Source: Thermodesulfovibrionia bacterium (GTDB lineage: Bacteria; Nitrospirota; Thermodesulfovibrionia; UBA6902). Taken from it: a DNA stretch of 51,632 nucleotides. The notes below the pieces were generated by a model. That model searched no databases. It was not told the DNA's origin and worked only from the letters and a program-made list of their open reading frames with translations. The stretch spans positions 1 to 51,632 of the forward strand of contig JAGVNU010000096.1 of NCBI GenBank assembly GCA_020053105.1, in the 5' to 3' direction. Below, one piece after another: positions 48,727 to 51,632 of this stretch. The position numbers and the translations under genes are program-made. Numbering within the stretch: the first letter of the stretch is position 1; each line of letters opens with the position of its first letter.

Positions 48727-50445
48727 ATGAGTGATAAGAGCAGGAAAAAGAAACAACTCCACGATGAAGTGAAAGCATTGCGCAAGCGGGTCGCGGAGCT
48801 TGAAAACATCGACACCATCCGGAAGCAGGCTGAACAGCGGGGACTGGAATCAGACAAAAAATACCGCACATTATTTGAAAACGCCATTGACGCCATCTTG
48901 ATTATTGACCTGGTATCGGGAAAAATCCTTGACTGCAATAAAAAAACCGCCGACATGAGTGCATATTCTGTCAGGGAGCTTAAGACCATGACAGTTACTG
49001 AGCTGTGTCCGCTGGAGGAGCAGTACATCGTTTCAAAAATATTTGCAAAGGTAGCGGAAAGCGGTTCCCTCTCCGGGATTTCCGGAATCAGTTTGCTCAG
49101 GAAAGATGGGACTTGCGTCCCTGTCGAAATAAATGCGGCTGCTCATGAAATCGGTGGAGAGACTTGTATCTGCGGAATAATAAGAGACATAACTCTGAGG
49201 AAAAAAACCGAGGACATGCTCCGGGAAAGCGAAGAAAAAAACCGGGCAATGCTGGATACCTCACTCGACGCCATAATCATGATGGATGGCAATGGGACTA
49301 TTTCTTATTTCAATAAGGCAGCCGAGAAAATGTTCGGCTACCGGCAGAAAGATGTTAAGGGGAAAAAATTGCATGACATCCTGGTTTCAGAGGATGCCCG
49401 GAAGAAATATGTCCAGCACCTTCCGAAATTTGAACAGTCAGGGCAGTGCCAGATAATCGGGAAGACGCTGGAATCATATGCTTCAAGAAAAGACGGGACC
49501 CGGTTCCCTGTGGAAATCTCGGTCTCTTCATTTAAGCGTCAGGGAACGTGGCATTCTGTAGGCGCAATCAGGGACATCACCCTGCGCAAGGAGATGGAGA
49601 CCAGGCTTCGCGAATCTTCCAGGACTGATGAGCTTACCGGGCTTTTCAACCGGAGCGGCTTCCTTGAATTTTCATCTCAGCAATATAAACTGGCAAACCG
49701 TAACAATAGCTGCCTGTATCTCCTCCTGCTGGAAGTCAATAACTTAAGGACCATAAACGAGAAATACGGGCTCAAGACAGGCGATCTGATACTGCAGGAC
49801 ACTGCGAAACTGCTCAAAAGAACATTCCGTGAATCTGATATCATTTCGCGCATCGGAGGGAATAAATTCTCGGTCCTCATCATCACCCCTCCAGCCCCTG
49901 ATATTGAAGAAGTAATCAGTCGTCACATTGAAGATGCTATGGGGGCCTACCATAAACAGAAAAACCACGGACATGAAATCTCTCTCAGTATAGGACTCAG
50001 CCGCTACGATCCGGACCACCCCTGCTCCCTTGATGAACTACTTAACCTCGCCAATGCCCAGATGAATATAAACAAGCGTCTGAAAAGTGCAATTTCAGAA
50101 AAAGCTATAAGAGAAAAGAGACAGCATGAACGTTTCAGCAATGGCCATTCCCTGAAGGGGGAGTTCGACATCGGAGGAGATGTGTTTATAAAAAATATCA
50201 GTCTCGGCGGAATATGTCTGCGGACCTCCAACATTCAATCTCCTGATGCCGGATGTAAGATGAGCCTTACGGGCGGACTTCAAAAAAAAATACACCTGAC
50301 CGGCCGCGTAGTATGGGCTACTGCAGTAAAAACAAGAAGGGAAGTGGCCCTGCCTCCCTTTGAATCCGGACTGCAGTTTATTGATCTACAAAACAACATA
50401 AAAAAAACTCTGCAGGAAATAATCTCCTCGTTTAAGGGCATATAA
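48727..50445 (+). CDS. PAS-PAS protein with degenerate GGDEF and C-terminal PilZ domain
   Basis: The 572-residue protein starts with a short coiled coil (KKKQLHDEVKALRKRVAELE). Two PAS domains follow (about 45-160 and 170-295), and a GGDEF-like domain (about 300-455) has RIGGNKFSVLIITPPAPD, so the catalytic GGDEF is GGNKF, and the metal-binding LEVNNLRTINEKYG has replaced Asp residues; it is probably not a cyclase. The C-terminal PilZ domain (about 460-572) contains KNISLGGICLRT and begins EKRQHERFSNGHSLKGEFDI with an RxxxR-like motif. I infer a sensor whose degenerate GGDEF domain acts as a scaffold or GTP/c-di-GMP sensor feeding the PilZ output. Confidence 0.9.
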   Translation: MSDKSRKKKQLHDEVKALRKRVAELENIDTIRKQAEQRGLESDKKYRTLFENAIDAILIIDLVSGKILDCNKKTADMSAYSVRELKTMTVTELCPLEEQYIVSKIFAKVAESGSLSGISGISLLRKDGTCVPVEINAAAHEIGGETCICGIIRDITLRKKTEDMLRESEEKNRAMLDTSLDAIIMMDGNGTISYFNKAAEKMFGYRQKDVKGKKLHDILVSEDARKKYVQHLPKFEQSGQCQIIGKTLESYASRKDGTRFPVEISVSSFKRQGTWHSVGAIRDITLRKEMETRLRESSRTDELTGLFNRSGFLEFSSQQYKLANRNNSCLYLLLLEVNNLRTINEKYGLKTGDLILQDTAKLLKRTFRESDIISRIGGNKFSVLIITPPAPDIEEVISRHIEDAMGAYHKQKNHGHEISLSIGLSRYDPDHPCSLDELLNLANAQMNINKRLKSAISEKAIREKRQHERFSNGHSLKGEFDIGGDVFIKNISLGGICLRTSNIQSPDAGCKMSLTGGLQKKIHLTGRVVWATAVKTRREVALPPFESGLQFIDLQNNIKKTLQEIISSFKGI

Positions 50446-50546
50446 CCTATGTATGCACTTAAGCTGTACTCTCGCTATTTCAGGAAGTGCGTGCTGATTG
50501 TCTGCACGGGACAGCAGACATTTATGAAGCCCGTAACCTCGAGTGA

Positions 50547-50894
50547 TTATTGACCCTGCAGTTCGTTCACTAAACCCGCATACATTGCCGAAGGACTCAG
50601 GAGCTCAACCCCCATACCGTCACTGCCGTTATTATCTCTGATATTTCGTTTGACCCTGGCGATTACTTTAAGCAGCTGATTCTCTGCGCGAATAAGAACG
50701 ACAAATATTGAACCTGAAGGAAGAAGCCTCTTTGTATTTATAAACATGCCCTTTTGAGACATATTTGAGACAGTTCCGGAATAAAACAGATTTCCGTAAA
50801 AGAACCTCGCATCTATTTTGGTGGATATCCTAAGATAAGACCGTCGTTCCATTACCTTTATCGAACTGGTTTCTTGTTGCATTAAATGATTCAT
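50547..50894 (-). CDS. PilZ-domain protein
   Basis: The 115-residue protein contains ERRSYLRISTKIDARFFYGN, with an RRxxLR-like c-di-GMP motif, and TVSNMSQKGMFINTKRLLPS, the NxSxxG motif in full, then ends GMGVELLSPSAMYAGLVNEL. This is a better match to c-di-GMP binding than the PilZ protein at 11404. It is convergent with the preceding PAS-GGDEF-PilZ gene. The target is unknown. Confidence 0.87.
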   Translation of the reverse strand: MNHLMQQETSSIKVMERRSYLRISTKIDARFFYGNLFYSGTVSNMSQKGMFINTKRLLPSGSIFVVLIRAENQLLKVIARVKRNIRDNNGSDGMGVELLSPSAMYAGLVNELQGQ

Positions 50895-51241
50895 ATTGTC
50901 CCTACCGCAAATTTCTTCAATTTATTACTCGCAATTTATATGCCTGAAAATAATATCACTTAATTAAGGGATTGTGGAGTAGAACGCCAAGGCAGCCTTA
51001 TCAAAATGACAAAACCCCGGGGAAAACACGCCATAATGGCAGTCCTGTATTTTTAAATGCACAGGGCTGGGTTAATAAAAAAACAGTGAGCAGCGAAATG
51101 AAGTTGTCAGATTTTAATAATGATAGGCTTAATGCAGAATCATCACGGGAGCTGCATGAAAAGTATCGTAATCAGTTTATTAATCAATGCACCATTTTTA
51201 TAGAACAACTCATTTTAACGTCAGCTAGTTAATTATTATGT
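50895..51241. other. Region between the PilZ gene and the rRNA terminator
   Basis: Holds at most one weak small reading frame (see next entry). The plus strand is A+T-rich in its second half. No 5S rRNA sequence is recognisable here on either strand. Confidence 0.4.
50972..51232 (+). CDS. Hypothetical small protein (doubtful)
   Basis: The frame is 86 codons. Only the C-terminal half, from ATG 51098 (MKLSDFNNDRLNAESSRELH then EKYRNQFINQCTIFIEQLIL), looks protein-like, and no good ribosome site is visible for either start. I do not recognise it. Confidence 0.25.
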   Translation: MWSRTPRQPYQNDKTPGKTRHNGSPVFLNAQGWVNKKTVSSEMKLSDFNNDRLNAESSRELHEKYRNQFINQCTIFIEQLILTSAS

Positions 51242-51245
51242 ACGC

Positions 51246-51282
51246 AAAAAAGCCGGGGCTGAACGAATACAACCCCGGCTTT
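51246..51282 (-). terminator. Intrinsic terminator of the rRNA transcript
   Basis: AAAGCCGGGG (51249-51258) pairs perfectly with CCCCGGCTTT (51273-51282) around a 14-base loop; the minus-strand transcript then meets a T-run. It lies about 45 bases beyond the 23S 3' end. Confidence 0.85.
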
Positions 51283-51324
51283 GCTTTCGCTTTTCAATTT
51301 ACTGTAGGACATAGAATAAGGGGG

Positions 51325-51632
<308 letters not shown>

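Noticed and set aside
50972-51100. Possible c-di-GMP riboswitch in the sequence with AAAACCCCGGGGAAAACACG
   Set aside because: The GEMM aptamer blocks (conserved GGGCAAACC and matching stems) are not present in order, and no suitable gene follows.

Overview
The window looks like a chromosomal contig from an uncultivated Gram-negative bacterium. The best guess is Nitrospirota or a former deltaproteobacterial lineage. Reasons are the yajC-secD-secF set, an outer-membrane style lipoprotein, a PEP-CTERM protein, many PAS/GGDEF/PilZ proteins and long secreted proteins built from thrombospondin type 3 and MopE-like repeats. No marker fixes the phylum; the only rRNA is a partial 23S at the right edge. 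All identifications come from reading motifs, with no database search.

Layout. 1-10.3 kb is mainly ion homeostasis, all on the minus strand: a Kup-type K+ transporter (cut by the window edge), a DevBCA-like ABC exporter, a KimA-type K+ importer behind a well-conserved ydaO-class c-di-AMP riboswitch and intrinsic terminator, and a type IIC (Na+/K+-ATPase-like) P-type ATPase coupled to a tandem universal stress protein. 10.5-19.4 kb is mostly housekeeping: a VapC/Phd-type toxin-antitoxin pair, a PilZ protein, ogt, a long RelA/SpoT homologue, recJ and yajC-secD-secF. 19.6-34.2 kb is a secretome block: three exported proteins ending in the same paired calcium-loop (dockerin-like) module, one with an M64-like metalloprotease centre, one with a lipase-like domain plus PKD and beta-helix modules; a patatin/cPLA2-like lipoprotein; a 31-residue secreted peptide; several small toxin-antitoxin genes; and a cohesin-like PEP-CTERM protein. 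34.5-37.2 kb holds xseAB, a cupredoxin and a small haem-type membrane protein.

37.2-43.4 kb is an A+T-richer accessory region: a HigBA-type pair flanked by a short direct repeat, then a compact four-gene operon, vsr - double-GHKL ATPase/histidine kinase - response regulator - DNA cytosine-5 methyltransferase. This is the best candidate for a poorly described system: an m5C methylation/Vsr pair wired to a MORC-like ATPase fused to a histidine kinase. A frameshifted CopZ-like iron-sulfur gene with a possible selenocysteine codon lies just beyond it. 43.5-51.6 kb has a GT-C glycosyltransferase, the ComM-like ATPase, two PAS/GGDEF proteins (one with a degenerate GGDEF fused to PilZ), a PilZ protein and the 3' end of a 23S rRNA gene with no 5S gene after it.

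A short G+C-rich palindrome recurs in the left half, twice inside the P-type ATPase reading frame without breaking it.
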